A stretch of 64,000 bases of DNA from Tenrec ecaudatus. Taxonomy: Eukaryota > Chordata > Mammalia > Afrosoricida > Tenrecidae. The stretch spans positions 10,439,001 through 10,503,000 of the forward strand of contig NC_134546.1 of the NCBI RefSeq assembly GCF_050624435.1, written 5' to 3'. Every line of letters begins with the position of its first letter. The stretch's first letter is position 1. A model generated the notes under the pieces. The model was not told the origin of the DNA and made no database searches. It saw only the letters and a program-made list of their open reading frames with translations. The position numbers and the translations under genes were made by a program. Below, one piece after another: positions 18,446 to 29,345 of this stretch.

Positions 18446-19700
18446 GGACATCACGTAGTAGTCTGAATAAAACGATGCCTGCCCCTGTAGGGAAGGGCTG
18501 GCAATCCTTAAGGAATGCCCTTAAGAAAAGAAAAATCACACCTGCCACCAAGTGTGAATTATCTGACTAATTCAGTGTTACAAACACAAAGACAATTTTT
18601 CAAAAGAGCTCTCCCTACATTTGTCCTCACTGATAATAGAACAGGACACTTTGTGTCTCACTCTCTGCCCTGCTTACATAAGGCAATTAAAGAACTTGTT
18701 CACAAAACATTTGGTTGCAAAACCAGAAGAGGCCAGTGTACATCTGGAGAGCGGCTTCTTTCTTCTGCAGGGCCGCTTTCCCATCAGATCTCGTGCCAGC
18801 CTGCCTCGGGGGCTTGGGAGAGAAAATGCCAGCTCCAGGCAGAACTGTGTAAAACATCTACAGTGAGACTTGGTTAAAAAACTCACGAGAAGAATGATAC
18901 TAATAACTTCCAAACAACTACATCTTGAGCATGTAGTTCCAAACCTGACCTTCAACACGTGATCAAGACCCCACCATAGGCTCTTGAGGGACACAGAGGA
19001 GACGTTACTGTACGTGATACAGTAGTTGGATGGCATTGTAGGAGAAGGGGGCCAATAATGCAAAAAATAAGAAAGGAACCACATTATTTAAATCCTTGAA
19101 TGGTAGTAGGATGGAATGGGGTGACTCCAATAACCTTGTTGGGTTAACTTCAGCTACATTCTTAACAGGGCAGCCAACATCCTTATCACCAGGTCATTTT
19201 AGAAAGCAATCAGGAATGAGATGGAGAGATCATGATTCTGCCTAAAACAAAGCACACCAGTAAACTATTGTAGAGACTTGGCTATAGCATTTTGGTCAAG
19301 GGGGAACGATCCGTCATGTATTTTCCCCGGAGTCTAGCTTCGGAGTGTAACGGATTAAACCAGGGTTTCCTTGGAGAGGGAAGACCTGGTGCCAGTGTTA
19401 CTGGAAAGTCATTGTTCTAAATCGTCTTCAAGAATTAGCCGATGATTCGTAGATCCTTGATGGAAATTAGCTCTGAGAAAAAGCATTTGAGGGCACTGAC
19501 TTTTCCTCCAGGATTCTGCAAGCTCACATCCCTGGCTGTGCCTTGCGAACAGAAGGGGGTATTAGAAACTCAAGTGGGTTCTTACCAACATTGTTTTGTA
19601 AACTTCTACCAGCACCACGGGGTACCCTCAAAGTATTTCTAGCTCACGAGGCCTCCTGTGTGTGAGAGAACTGTACTCCCACACGGTTTCCACGGTGGTG
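18446..19700. other. Unique-looking sequence, no gene found
   Basis: Frames at 18515-18877 (plus) and 18674-19084 (minus) overlap antiparallel and neither shows a domain. No repeat family was recognised. Confidence 0.45.
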
Positions 19701-19704
19701 ACCT

Positions 19705-19795
19705 TTCACCAATTCGTTCTCTTGAGGTGCCGCTGGGTGGATCTGAACCACCAGCGTTTGGCTAGCAGCTTGAGGGTCCAGCCTGTGGTGCCCCT
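19705..19795 (-). repeat. AfroSINE head fragment
   Basis: 'gatctgaaccaccagcgtttggctagcagcttgag' is the antisense B-box-like block, and 'agcctgtggtgcccctcagg' resembles the antisense start. The 3' half is missing. Confidence 0.55.
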
Positions 19796-19799
19796 CAGG

Positions 19800-20425
19800 A
19801 ACTCATATTCTAATTCAGGGTTCCACTGATGAAAAAGCGGGTGTGCTTGGGGGATTACTAATTATGAATGTTTCATTAACAGAAAAAAAGAGGGAGGGAA
19901 AAAATCAAAACAGCAACAAAATCAGCCAGTTGAGTTTGATCCTTTGAATGGCAGAGTCAGAACGTTGGCGTCTGGATCTTGCCTCTCAGGGACAGACACA
20001 TGGATTTGAATAACTTAATCTTTCAAGCTGTGGATCAAGAATACCTGATGAGCATTTCACCCTGTCTACAGCATAAATGGTGGATTTTTACACCACCTTC
20101 AACGAGCTCCGGGTGACTGATGGGGATGGCAAAACCAGGTCTCTCAAGTTATTGTCCTTGACTTGTTTGGCTTGACTACTGGCATGGACTTAATGAACCA
20201 ACTTGTCGCAGACTGTCCTTCATTTTCTGCTGAGCAAACTTGACTGCAAGAAGGGGTTCCCTCCTTTGTGAAAGTGAGCATTGCTTTACATTACTAAGAT
20301 TTAAAAGAAAAAAAAAAATCAAGATGCAGTGCTCGAAAACCAGAGTTACAGAAGTGATCGGTCCCAAGAAACGGACATCCCTCTTCATATACTTACTCAA
20401 GCAAAGGGTCTTTTTTTTTAAAAAA
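19800..20425. other. No recognised feature
   Basis: A-rich stretches at about 19880 and 20308, otherwise featureless. The 118-codon minus frame at 20176-20532 runs into an RTE tail and is not a gene. Confidence 0.45.
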
Positions 20426-20573
20426 AGGAAGATCCTCAAGAAGACGCTTTGACATTGCGGCGGAGACAATGGGCTGAAACGTTTACTGCGAGGATGGCGC
20501 AAGACCCAGCGGTGTTTCGTGCAGTTGTCCACGATGAGTCAGAACCGACGGGAGGGCACCTAACAAGAGCAGC
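20426..20573 (+). mobile_element. RTE/BovB LINE 3' end
   Basis: 'ggaagatcctcaagaagacg', 'tgacattgcggcggagacaatgggctgaaac', 'gaggatggcgcaagacccagcggtgtttcgt' and 'gatgagtcagaaccgacggg' are the family's last ~150 bases, ending in 'cacctaacaagagcagca'. Confidence 0.85.
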
Positions 20574-20579
20574 AAATAT

Positions 20580-21080
20580 GAGAGTGGAAATATTTCCTTT
20601 CTTTCACTTCCCCGTTTTCCTTCCTTAGCTCCCCCGATGGTTAGTGCCTCGCTCCTGTGGGTCCCCTGCCTCTGGCCCACGGGCTCTCCAACGCGAGTGT
20701 TCACCAGACCCAGGTGGAGGACCTGTGGATATTGGGTTGCTGGGCCCACCTCCAAGGTTCAGATTGCGCGGGTCTGAGCCGAAGTCGGAGCGCTTGCATT
20801 GAGAACCAGTTTTCAGGTGCTGCAGAGGCTGCTGCTGAGGACCAGACCTCACTGGAAGAACACACGGGGACTTGGCTCCTGTCAGCTCGCGAGTTTCCCT
20901 CTTGGCAGCTCCTCTCGGAGCCTGGGTTCTGCCTTGGGCCACAGCTTCGAGCACTGCAGGTCTCCGCATGGATCTCCTGTCTTGCTCTTTCCTCTGGGTG
21001 GTCCCCACGGAGGGGGGCCGTGGGGAGGAGCCGAGGCTGATGGGAAGGAGGCCTAACTTTCACCACCCCTCCTATAATGT
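20580..21080. other. GC-richer unique sequence
   Basis: More G+C and more CpG than its surroundings, with several long overlapping frames on both strands, a usual side effect of GC richness. No domain, splice pattern or known 5' exon was recognised. Confidence 0.4.
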
Positions 21081-21083
21081 AAG

Positions 21084-21084
<1 letters not shown>

Positions 21085-21119
<35 letters not shown>
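21085..21119. repeat. (TG)n microsatellite
   Basis: About seventeen TG units. It lies exactly at the left edge of L1 copy B. Confidence 0.95.
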
Positions 21120-21121
21120 TA

Positions 21122-21990
21122 AAAAACGGAGTCCTGAAGGTATCATCCACCCTGGATTCCCTGTGCCTCCAGCTCCTATATGCACCAGTGCACAACCTCT
21201 GCTCTCTCCAGACTTGCAAGGTAGACTTTGGATCATGGTAGTTGGGGTGGGGGGAGAGGAAGCATTTAGGAACTGGAGGAAAGCTGTATTCTTCATTGGT
21301 GCTACGTCACATCCTGACTGACTCATCTCCTCCCCTAGACCCCTCTGTGAGGGGATCTCCAGTGGCCGACAAATGGGCCTTGGGTCTCCACTCTGTACTT
21401 CCCCCTTCATTCACTATGGTAAGATTTTATTTTATTTTTGATGATGCCTTATACCTGATCCCTTTGACCTCTCGTCATCACACAGGCTGATGTGCTTCTT
21501 CCATGTGAGCTTTGTTGCTTCTGAGCTAGATGGCCACTTGTTCACCTTCAAGCCTTTAAGACTCCAGACACTATCTCTTTTGACAGCCGGGCACCATCAG
21601 CTTTCTTCGCCACATTTGCTTATGCACCCATTTGTCCTCCACAATCGTATCATGGAGGTGTGCAGCCAATGATATGATTTTTTGTTCTTTGATGCCTGAT
21701 AACTGATCCCTTCAGAACCACGTGATCACACAGGATGGTGTGTTCTTCCATGTGGACTTTGTTGCTTCTGAGCTAGATGGCCACTTGTTTATCTTCAAGC
21801 CTTTAAGACCCCAGATGCTATCTCTTTTGCTAGCCGGGCACCATCAGCTTTCTTCACCACATTTACTTGTTCACCCGCTTTGGCTTCAGCAATTGTGTTG
21901 GGAGGGTGAGCATCATAGAATGCCAATTTAATAGAAGAAAGTATTCATGTACTGAGGGAGTGCTTGAGTAGAGGCCCAAGGTCCTTTTGC
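21122..21990 (-). mobile_element. L1 LINE 3' UTR, copy B, with internal tandem duplication
   Basis: It is colinear with copy C: 'cctgaaggtatcatccaccctgg', 'tggatcatggtagttgggg', 'cttcattggtgctacgtcac', 'ggatctccagtggccgacaaatgggc' and 'ttcattcactatggtaag'. A ~230-base unit then occurs twice in tandem (about 21441-21685 and 21690-21920), each with 'tgttgcttctgagctagatggccacttgtt' and 'agccgggcaccatcagctttcttc'. Copy C has this unit once. The shared tail 'gaatgccaatttaatagaagaaagtattca' follows. The terminal 3' end seen in copies A and C is missing at the left, replaced by the (TG)n. Confidence 0.75.
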
Positions 21991-22059
21991 CTCTGCTGTC
22001 TTTTCTATTGAGGTTTTCCTCTGTTTTATTCTGTCAGTGTCATTGGGCCCTTTGTATTT

Positions 22060-22318
22060 TGTCTCGATTTTGTATTTTTTTTTCTGTATAGGAAACTCAG
22101 ATTAGATAAATCTAGAGACAGATGCTGGATTAATAGTTTCCTAGAGACATGGTGGGTGAGGTTGGCAGGAAATGGAGAGTTAATGACGAGCACAAGGAAG
22201 AAGAAATGTCCTAAGATGAATTATGGTGATTATACAACTCTTTTGAATATGATTGAATTATTAAAATGTATGATGTGTGAATTATATGTTAATAAAACTG
22301 GTTTTAAAAAATAAAAGT
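22060..22318 (+). mobile_element. L1 LINE 3' terminus with short A-rich tail, plus orientation
   Basis: 'taatagtttcctagagacatgg', 'ggcaggaaatggagagttaatgac', 'gatgtgtgaattatatgttaataaaactgg' and an A-rich tail follow the standard order of a mammalian L1 3' end. It lies next to copy B but in the opposite orientation. Confidence 0.6.
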
Positions 22319-22439
22319 TAGTGGGTCCTGTCGCATCCACCTCTGACTAGGTTTCTGGAGCCACTGACCATGGATTAAGCATTACTTGGCAGGTAACTTC
22401 CATTTTTACCCTGATGAGAACCTGTTGTGTTTTTAAATT

Positions 22440-23500
22440 TGTAAGTCTGTGGCACAGTGAATGGCTATACTGTAGCCTTTGAATGATGCTCTTCTAAATC
22501 CCACAAAACGGTGGGATGAGACTGGGCACATAATGTGCTGTGGCCCACCAAAGGGATTGCACCATCTGCTACAATTCAAATAAGGTACATGGAAGTCTAA
22601 TGGGGGTGATACCATAAAAATATGATATATGGAACCTTAATGAGGGGATTGATCAGTTTTGCTATCCTGCTAGGCTTAAAGAAAGTCAATCCCAGAGAAA
22701 GAAAGGACTTCATTATCATTAATAAGAATAGCCAGCAGGAGAGTGTGTTTTTTGCACCCAGAGTCCCTGTGCTGAGAACCTTCTAGACCCAACAGAAACA
22801 GAACGAGAGCCCCAGTAAGAGCAAGAATGAGAGAGGAGTGAAACTGTATGTGGCAGTGGGATAAGACGGCAGGAATTAGGAGACCAGTGCAAGACTGTTG
22901 GGAAAACTTTCTGGCCACAGTGCAGGAGAGATCGGGGCATCTTTGGGCAGGAAGCTTGCTGGTATAGTGGGATGCCTCTGAATATTGGGTGGAGATAGGA
23001 TGGTATTGCCAAACCACAGACTGAGAATGTTGGGAAATTTTAGGAGACTTGCTGTTTGAGTGGGTTGTCTCTAGTGCATTTACTGGTGAAACCAAAGGTA
23101 TTTTTAATACTTGTGTGAGTAGGGCTGAGGCCAGGTCAAGGAGGGAGGGAGGGAGAGAATGAGAGAGAGAGAGAGAGAACAGCTTATAGACACAGCCAAG
23201 AAGATGCTGTCCTGTTTCAAGAACTGTATCCTGAGTATTCCTGAACCGGCATATTAACCTGTTTCTTTCCTAATTAACCCCATGGCTGTGAGTATGGTCC
23301 ATGAGTTCTATGTGGCAATTGCAATGAATTTATGGACTCAGAAGAGAAGTAGAGAGTGCTGTGGGAGGGGCGACTGGGGTCAGGATTGCAGAAAAGGTAT
23401 GTTTGGGATGCTGCTGGTCTTGACTGTGTCTCTTCTCTCTGAACTTAGTAGAGGTCGGATGTCATGCCATTTTAACATTGCCTCTTGGCATTGTTAATAG
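22440..23500 (+). mobile_element. Probable LTR-retrotransposon-derived interspersed repeat
   Basis: Low-grade resemblance to an interspersed afrotherian sequence: 'ccacagactgagaatgttgggaaattttaggagacttgctg', 'gtgtgagtagggctgaggccagg', 'ctgtcctgtttcaagaactgtatcctgagtattcctgaacc' and 'gagtgctgtgggaggggcgactggggt'. The segment has no coding frame. I could not set termini or assign a family. A (GGGA)n/(GA)n run at 23140-23178 lies within it. Confidence 0.35.
23140..23178 (+). repeat. (GGGA)n(GA)n low-complexity tract
   Basis: Pure purine run of about 39 bases interrupted by a single T. Confidence 0.85.
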
Positions 23501-23504
23501 CTGT

Positions 23505-25025
23505 TTTCCAAGCACGAAAGGTAAATAATGACAAAGAACCAGCATATGTTTAGCCTGACCCAGCAACACTCCTGAATATACTGTCAGCTCGCAGCCTAAA
23601 ATATCTTGGTGGGTAGGCAGTTGAAATTTTAGTGTTCCCAAACTAGTCTTAATATATTCTTTGTTTTATTAAAAATGTAAATTAAATAATGAAAATGAAG
23701 AGGCTGGTGCGCTGTGAGCTGAAACGCTGGGTGCAGAGTCTAACCAGACCTGAGAATGATTGATGAGAGGGGTCAGATTAGGCGATGCTGAGTGCTATAG
23801 ATTCCAGTGAATAGAACAGGTATAAAGATAATTAGGTAAAAACTTTGCCTTTTTCTTTTCACCTGAAAAGTAGTTAAGAAAGAATAAAGTCCATCTGGCT
23901 AATAGCAAAGATAAACGGAAACACAGGATAATACAATAACAAAAGATTTAATAAGCAGCAGCAGAAGCAAGGAGCCGCCAACTTTTGGCCTTAACAAAGC
24001 ACAGGTATTGTGTTTCAAACGTTGTGTTTCTTTGGAAATGTACTTATATTTTCATTATTCTTGCTGGTTGCCCGGTGGCCTGATTTCCCTGGAGGAGCCA
24101 ATAGGCATAAGAGGTGAAGGATGGTGTCGGACTGGAGGCTGTAAAAGTCAGGGAGCTCCCAATAGGGACCCAGGAAATGAATGATTGCTTTCTGGTTTTT
24201 TAGTGAGGATCCTCCAGTTTGTAAGGTTATCATTATAGCCATGGGGACATTAGTTAATCCAATCTGCTGTTCAGCTGTGGTCCCACTCAGCCCTGCAAGA
24301 ACACTTGGTCATGGCGTTCAGCTAACAACCAGCGAGTCTTGTAAAGCCAGCGGGATGGGAGAGCATTCCTCTCTGTGTTCTGGGAGCTACTCAGGGGATG
24401 TGGGACTCTGAGGCAAGGCATCCAACTTGATTTGGACCACACAGAAAAGTTACAACAAGGAGTCATATTGGGACACATACACTTATGGTAGCCAAGACAC
24501 CACTGTTCACTGCATATTGGGGTGCCTTCATTTAGAGTTACCCTCAGAACCAGGCTCCTAGTTTATGGATTTCTCAGGACTAAATAATTAGGGATTCAAC
24601 TCAATTTTGAGCCCCGACGAAGGTGATGGTGTTTCACACTTTTGTGCGATGTTGAAAGCGGCTTTATGATTTGAATGACTATTATTTGCGGGTGATTGTT
24701 CATCCTCCCCGAGTTTCAGCTCCAAACAACTCAGAGTACGTGGAAATATCAAACCCAGTCATTTATCAGGTGATTCATTTATTTAATAAATCCTCAGTGG
24801 CGCTTTGCTTCAGGCTCTGAGCTCCTGTCCAGTTGGCACCTGAGTTATTGCAGAAGAGAGACCAAAGCCACAGCATCAACACGCTAACAAACAAATGACT
24901 TGCCAGTGGAGGTAAGTGGCATGAAGGTGCCAAACCAGAGAGATAACAAGAACTAATTTGCTAATAGATCACCCCACTGGAATCTGACATTTAAGCACAA
25001 CTGCAGACTGAACGATGGTCACTAG
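23505..25025. other. Unique-looking sequence, no gene found
   Basis: AT-rich on the left. Short overlapping frames only, with no recognised repeat or RNA. Confidence 0.45.
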
Positions 25026-25029
25026 TAGA

Positions 25030-25130
25030 AGTGTAGGTCCTACGTTGCCCTTTACCTCAAGGCTGTCGGTTCAAACCCAAATCAGCAATACCACAATCAA
25101 CAGGCCTGGCAATCTGCCTCCAAAATGGCG
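25030..25130 (+). repeat. AfroSINE head fragment
   Basis: 'acctcaaggctgtcggttcaaacccaaatcagca' keeps the B-box-like block. The 3' half has decayed. Confidence 0.5.
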
Positions 25131-25224
25131 CATTGTATGAAGCAGCTCTCCCCTGTCCCAACCAGGGCTGACGTGGCCCAGAATCTATTGGACAGAGATG
25201 GGGTTGGTCTTTAAAAAAATTTTT

Positions 25225-25408
25225 TTAATGGTTGTTAAATTTGACTCATGGCGACACTATGTGTCAAAGTAGAACTGTTCCATACGGGTTTTAAAGCTAT
25301 CACCTTTTGGAAGAAAAACAGCCAGGCCTCTTTCCTGAGGTGCCTCCAGACAAGTTCGAATCCCAACCTAGAGGTTCGTAGTGGAGCCCTGAACCATCTT
25401 TACCACCC
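25225..25408 (-). repeat. AfroSINE-type SINE
   Basis: 'ttgactcatggcgacactatgtgtcaaagtagaactgttcc' is a well-preserved antisense 3' half, and 'caagttcgaatcccaacctagagg' is the antisense B-box region. 'gtggagccctgaacc' may be its antisense start. Confidence 0.75.
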
Positions 25409-25574
25409 AGAGACCATTTTTAATTTTAATTGGGACTATTCAGATGAATATGTTTTCATTTCATTTTAATGAGTGTCTTGGCAGAGCTCACTTTCTCCAC
25501 GGTCTATTTTCTTACCCTTGGGTAGGAAGGTGGTCTTAGAAGTGGAGCGGAAATGCCACCAATAGTCTGTTGGG

Positions 25575-25772
25575 CTCCAGTGACATGCAATTCAAGCACT
25601 TGGCTGCTAACTGAAAGGCCTGTGGGTCCAACACACGAGCCATCATTCCATGAGAAGAAGAGGCGGCCGGCTAGTCTCATAAAGAACACAGCTTTGGAAA
25701 CCCGAAGGAGCAGCGCTACTCTGTTCTACGGGGTTGCTATGAGTTATAATCAACTTGATGGAAATGGGTATT
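25575..25772 (+). repeat. AfroSINE-type SINE
   Basis: 'cttggctgctaactgaaaggcctgtgggtcc' head, 'ctttggaaacccgaaggagcagcgctactctgttctacgg' body and 'gttgctatgagttataatcaacttgatgg' tail give a nearly complete plus-strand copy. Confidence 0.8.
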
Positions 25773-25779
25773 CTGTTAG

Positions 25780-26178
25780 GTAATCTGTGATAGCAAATAG
25801 GTTACATCTGATCCATTGGTAACAGCTTCCTGGTAACACTATGAGGGGAATTCCGAGGCCTTGCCTTCGTGGTATAGCGTGCTGCGAAGAGTTGATGACA
25901 TCTATTATAAGCATAGAATGGAATCATAGGGATTAACTATTTACTTTCTTTATTGTATATAATTGACAGTGGGAGGTGACAACTTAATTCAGAGTTAGAA
26001 ATCTCTTCTCTTTTTTTCGTGTCCTAAACCTCTGGTGTATAGAGAATTTCAAGAAAATCCAGAAGGATTCATTTTCCTAATCTGATGGGTCATTATTATG
26101 AATGGAAGCTTTATTATTAATTTTTAAAATTCAAAATGGTCAGGTTTTTCACAAACATATCTTAAATCCTTTTTTGTT
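25780..26178. other. No recognised feature
   Basis: AT-rich spacer between a SINE and the U6 pseudogene. Confidence 0.45.
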
Positions 26179-26179
26179 T

Positions 26180-26286
26180 TTTAACATGGAACACTTCACG
26201 AATGTGCATGTCATCCTTGCACAGGGGCCACGCTAATCATCTCTGTATCACTCCCATTTTAGTGTATGTGCTGCCGAAGCGAGCAC
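26180..26286 (-). pseudogene. RNU6: U6 snRNA pseudogene
   Basis: The minus strand reads GTGCTCGCTTCGGCAGCACA at its 5' end (26286 leftward), the invariant start of U6 spliceosomal RNA. It continues through the 'gatacagagatgattagcg' and 'tggcccctgtgcaaggatgacatg' regions to 'gtgttccatg' and a short A/T tail. U6 pairs with U4 and U2 in the catalytic core of the spliceosome. Compared with the conserved mammalian RNA I count roughly ten substitutions, including in the normally invariant central block. No TATA box or proximal sequence element is evident upstream (26290-26350). Hence a retro-copied pseudogene rather than an active Pol III gene. Confidence 0.9.
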
Positions 26287-26289
26287 CCT

Positions 26290-26818
26290 ATCTTAAATCT
26301 TAAACTCCTTTTAAAACTATTCAGATACGGTCTCCTCTTCTATCATGAAAGCAAGCCTGGTCATCACTTTCTATGGGGTAGACTGAACTCGGGTTTGCCC
26401 TGCAGTCGCAGCTGGGCCTCTCAATACAGACGTCCCTGCTTCCCCACCTCCTTTTCAAAGCGGCCATCGTGTAAGCTGTTTACAGAAGGGCAGGAGAGCA
26501 AAAGGACTCCTATTTCTTTAATGGATTGAAACCTGTCTGGACAGTCCTGTTACCCGTGGTCATTTAAACTTGTGAATGGAAGCTGTATAAAGAGCAATTT
26601 TAACTCTTTTTAGAGAGGCAGTTGAGGCTAATAAGTGACATGGTCTCAGAGTAATGCACGCATCTCCAGCTACCGTAGAACCCTGGACCCCAGTGCTAAT
26701 CTGTTCTAGAAGGAGCATCAAGATGCGATGCAGTCGAGTTCTGAATTAGTTTTTCCCATAAGAAAGAACTGAAAATGGATTAATCTGTTCTTGACCACCA
26801 AGTGTTTACCCTAACCTT
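26290..26818. other. No recognised feature
   Basis: No repeat or RNA identified. A frame at 26266-26529 overlaps the U6 pseudogene start and is not a gene. Confidence 0.45.
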
Positions 26819-26821
26819 GCC

Positions 26822-28395
26822 TTTAAAAAAAAAAAACTTTATTAGGGACTCATACAACTCTTATCACAATCCATACATACATCAATTGTGTAAAGCACAT
26901 CTGTACATTCTTTGCCGCCATCATTTTCAAAGCATTTGCTCTCCACTTAAGCCCTTTGCATGTCTTTTTTTCGCCTCCCTCCCTCATGAGCCCTTGATAA
27001 TTTATAAATTATTATTTTGTCATATCTTGCCCTGTCCCACGTCTCCCTTCATCCCATTTTCTGTTGTCCATCCCCCAGATCCTTGTAATCAGTTCCCTCT
27101 TTCCAACCCACTCTCCCTCTACCCTCCCAGTATCACCACTCATACCCCTGGTCCTGAAGGGATCATCCACCCTGGATTCCCTGTGCCTCCAGCTCCTATC
27201 TGCACCAGTGTACATCCTCTGCTCTACTCAGACTTGCAAGGCAGAATTTGGATCACGATAGTTGGGGGTGTGGGGGAGAGAAAGCATTTAGGATCTGGAG
27301 GAAAGCTGTATTCTTCATCAGTGCTACATCGCACCCTGACTGACTCATATCCTCCCCTAGAAACCTCTGCAAGTGGATCTCCAGTGGCCGACAAATGGGC
27401 TTTGGATCTCCACTCTGCACTTCCCCCTTCATTCACTATGGTAAGATTTTTTTTTTCTGATGATGCCTTATACCTGATCCCTTCAACACCTTGTGATCAC
27501 ACAGGCTGGTGTGCTTCTTCCATGTGAGCTTTGTTGCTTCTGAGTTAGATGGCTCCTTGTTTATCTTCAAGCTTTTAAGACCCCAGATGCTATATCTTTT
27601 GATAGCCGGGCACCATCAGCTTTCTTCACCACATTTGCTTATTTACCCGCTTTGTCTTTAGTGGTTGTGTCAGGAGGGTGAGCATCATAGAATGCCAATT
27701 TAATAGAAGAAAGTATTCACGCATTGAGGGAGTACTTGAGTAGAGGCCCAATGTCCTTCTGCTACCTAAATACTAAAGCTATAAATATAGGCACATAGAT
27801 CTATTTCCCCATCCTCATATATGTTTGCATATGTACATGTCTTTGTCTAGACCTCTATGAATGCCCTTTGCCTCCCAGCTTTTTCCTATATTTCCCTTGA
27901 CTTTCCTCCTGTCCCACTATATTGCTCCGCCCCCACCTGGGTTTCAGCTATACCTCTTCGTTACAGTACCCTTGATCATTCCCTACCAGGCCTCCCACAC
28001 CCACCTCACCACCAATTTGGATCACTTGTTGTTCCCTTGTCCCTGGGTTTGCTAACACCACTTCCTTTTCCCCCACCTCCCCTTATCCCATGTACCCCCG
28101 GAACTGTCGGTCCCGTTGTTTTTCCTCCAGATAATTCATCCAGCCTATCTTATTTAGACAGAACTGTGGAGATAATAACATGCACAAAAACAAGACAGAG
28201 CAAAACCAAGCAACAGTATACAACAAAACAACAACAACAAATGACTGACAAAGAACAAAACAAAACACAACAAGAAAGAAAAGCTTGTAGTTAGTTCAAG
28301 GATCATTTGTTGACCTTTAGGACTGTTTTCCATTCCAGTCTGTTGGGGCACCACGCCCTGACCCCAAAGTCCACTTTCAGCATTCCCTGGGGACT
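26822..28395 (-). mobile_element. L1 LINE 3' UTR and flank, copy C (longest)
   Basis: About 1.57 kb. The antisense terminus is 'ctttattagggactcatacaactcttatcacaatcc'. Then come a polypyrimidine block (26968-26990), 'ctgaagggatcatccaccctggattccctgtgcctcc', 'ggatctccagtggccgacaaatgggc', and the single unit with 'gccgggcaccatcagctttcttcacc'. A further ~650 bases not seen in A or B hold a C-rich stretch (about 27890-28110) and end with an A/C-rich run near 28180-28280. The terminal unit is single here, unlike copy A and the 5849 copy. The 241-codon plus frame at 26802-27527 is the antisense of this UTR. Confidence 0.75.
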
Positions 28396-28399
28396 TTGC

Positions 28400-29345
28400 C
28401 GCAACCATGTCTTTTAATAAAAAACATTACACAGAAATTTTAAAGTAAATAAGCCCAGAGTTAAATTACATTATTTAAATAAGAAACACAACAATAAAAA
28501 GGTTTTTAACAACTATAGTATAGCGTATACCAGGGGTCCTCAAACTTTTTAAACAGGGGGCCAGTTCACTATCCCTCATACCCATTGGAGGGCCGGACTA
28601 TAGTTTGAAAAAAAAGTATGAACAAATTCCTATGCACACTGCACATATCTTATTTTGAAGTAAAAAAACAAACGGGGCAAAAACACCGGGCGGGCCGGAT
28701 AAATGTCCTCGCCGGGCCGCATGTGGTCCGCGGGCCATAATTTGAGGACACCTGGCCTATTCTTGAGATTGATGAGGATCTGATGAGGAGGTGTCGAGAG
28801 AGAGTCAGTGTTTGGAAGGGAAGCCCCTTCCATAAAATCAACTGGTGGCTGCTTTTCAGGAGTTTTCCCCCTTCTTTGCCTTTTTTCCACTAGGACCTGG
28901 CTAGCTTTCTCTAAAAAACAATCTGTCTAATGTGGTCTGCTGTTGGTGTTTCCTTCACTGTTTTCTAAAAGGGTTTACTAAATTATCATCAACAATATCG
29001 ATAACATGATTAACCAGTTCCTTATCATGATAATTCTTTTTAAAAAACTCTTTCTTAGGACCCATGTTGTTGTTTTTTTTCTCTTAAAACAGTTAAAAAA
29101 GCCACAAAACTAAGACAATTATAGCAAAACACTTGTAACACAGCTGCAAACGGTTTAAATAATGTGTCCTAACAACACCAACTAGCACTGAGTGACTGAA
29201 ACATGAACGCTTTTGTTTATAAAAGTTGCGGGCATCAGGTCGGATTCCAATGCTTTGTTTGAGCTCCGATGCAACATTTCGAGTTGCAATCCGATTATGT
29301 AGAGTACTGATGCGGTCGAGCACCAGGTTTCTACTGTGTAGCTAT
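28400..29345 (-). mobile_element. Internally deleted Tigger/pogo-like DNA transposon remnant (tentative)
   Basis: On the minus strand an ATG at 29065 opens a 36-codon frame starting MGPKK, ending at a stop at 28955-28957. A downstream Ser/Pro-rich frame includes 'KTPEKQPPVDFMEG' and 'STPPHQILI'. This resembles joining the start and the acidic Ser/Pro-rich end of a pogo/Tigger transposase with the DDE core deleted. The sequence before the ATG (29066-29345) looks like a 5' leader. An OC1-like hAT has inserted in its 3' part (28531-28754). Termini could not be fixed, and a processed pseudogene of some other gene is an alternative. Confidence 0.4.
28531..28754 (+). mobile_element. OC1-like (OposCharlie1-type) nonautonomous hAT transposon
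   Basis: The left terminus 'caggggtcctcaaacttttt' and right terminus 'ataatttgaggacacctg' are inverted repeats. Inside are the hallmark blocks 'gggggccagttcactatccctc', 'ggagggccggactatagttt', 'cctatgcacactgcacatatc' and 'gcgggccggataaatg'. The length is 224 bases. The flanks 'gcgtatac' (28523-28530) and 'gcctattc' (28755-28762) agree at six of eight positions and are consistent with an eroded hAT 8-bp duplication. OC1 is one of the families known to have moved horizontally among tetrapods. Confidence 0.8.

Noticed and set aside
20625..21410. Cluster of 127- to 172-codon frames on both strands
   Set aside because: They overlap antiparallel in GC-richer DNA, and several cross the (TG)n tract (His/Thr or Cys/Val repeats) into L1. 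No homology recognised.
26802..27527. A 241-codon plus-strand open frame, the longest in the window
   Set aside because: It lies wholly over antisense L1 3' UTR sequence shared with copies A and B, is Pro/Ser/Leu-rich from the polypyrimidine tract, and has no domain.
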